Source: Acidimicrobiia bacterium | Lineage (GTDB): Bacteria > Actinomycetota > Acidimicrobiia > Spongiisociales > UBA5794 | Assembly (NCBI GenBank): GCA_030598905.1 | Contig: JAUVPA010000010.1 | Coordinates: forward strand, 1-14,747 | Direction: 5' to 3' | DNA length: 14,747 bases | In this document: in pieces, positions 14,515-14,747 of the stretch | Numbering within the stretch: the stretch's first letter is position 1 | Layout of the letters: each line of letters starts with the position of its first letter | Notes under the pieces: model-generated | The model's input: only the letters and a program-made list of their open reading frames with translations | Told to the model about the DNA's origin: nothing | Databases searched by the model: none | Made by a program: the position numbers and the translations under genes

Positions 14515-14747
14515 GTGTACACGGAGCAACTGAGACGGCAGCAGCGGGTCAAGATCCGACTTGCGATCGGGTTTCCGATCGCAGGGTTGGCGATTCTTGT
14601 TGCGCTGTTCTACTTCCAAGACTTTCCCTCGCCTGCCTGGCTGTGGGGGCTTTTTGCCGCCGCCTTCCTCTTCTTCGAGTGGAATGCCGTCGAGGTCAAC
14701 GACAGGCTCTACGGCAGCCCCTCTGTGATGATCCTGTTCACGGCGGC
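14515..14747 (+). CDS. N-terminal fragment of an integral membrane protein, cut by window edge
   Basis: An open frame of 77 codons starts at GTG 14515, preceded by GCAGGTGGC, and runs to the right edge with no stop. The product begins with a short basic segment (YTEQLRRQQRVKIR), then has membrane helices at about residues 15-34 and 41-58, a short polar loop (EVNDRLYGS) and the start of a third helix. The pattern of short N-terminal helices with FFEWNAVEVNDRLYGSPSVMI resembles the multi-helix sensory region found in front of HD-GYP or GGDEF signalling domains, but that part of the gene is out of view, so this is only a suggestion. It is divergent from the 213-residue protein and lies after a long structured leader. 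Confidence 0.7.
   Translation, partial: MYTEQLRRQQRVKIRLAIGFPIAGLAILVALFYFQDFPSPAWLWGLFAAAFLFFEWNAVEVNDRLYGSPSVMILFTA

Overview
The window is GC-rich bacterial chromosome, densely coding, with GTG as well as ATG starts, Shine-Dalgarno sites of the GGAGG type and many 1-4 base stop/start overlaps. The protein families fit a high-GC Gram-positive (Actinomycetota). An Acidimicrobiia-like lineage is my guess from the overall feel of the proteins, not something I can prove here. I see no mobile element, CRISPR array, tRNA or rRNA.

Layout. (a) 1-1530, minus strand: two tandem paralogous multi-pass membrane proteins of unknown function; the downstream copy runs off the left edge. (b) 1637-2332, minus: a DUF2461 family protein. 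It is divergent from (c) 2440-5325, plus: a 961-residue membrane histidine kinase (six predicted membrane helices, three PAS, GAF, HisKA, HATPase) with no response regulator in view. A near-perfect 25-bp palindrome ends two bases before the kinase start codon. (d) 5272-11629, minus: a compact gene string read in the order secreted lytic transglycosylase-like protein, small membrane-anchored helix-hairpin-helix protein, rlmN, bcp-type peroxiredoxin, galU, tal, zwf. Its last gene (zwf) overlaps the 3' end of the convergent kinase gene by 54 bp. (e) 11775-14053, minus: a conserved-looking protein of unknown function and a cytoplasmic gamma-glutamyltransferase-like Ntn hydrolase joined by a GTGA overlap. 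(f) 14054-14514: the only long gene-free stretch, GC-rich and full of short inverted repeats. (g) 14515-14747, plus: the start of a membrane protein that runs off the right edge.

How the genes fit together. The galU-tal-zwf end of the string handles glucose-phosphate metabolism: UDP-glucose formation, the non-oxidative pentose phosphate pathway and its NADPH-producing entry step. The translationally coupled peroxiredoxin upstream consumes reducing power, so the set makes sense as a carbon/redox unit. RlmN (23S rRNA/tRNA methylation), the HhH protein and the transglycosylase seem to share the transcript rather than the pathway. The most unusual items are the tandem membrane paralogs, the palindrome at the kinase start, the unknown protein fused by overlap to the GGT-like enzyme, the 7-bp tandem repeat between rlmN and bcp, and the structured gene-free stretch at the right end. 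I found no clear evidence of a wholly new defence or mobile system.
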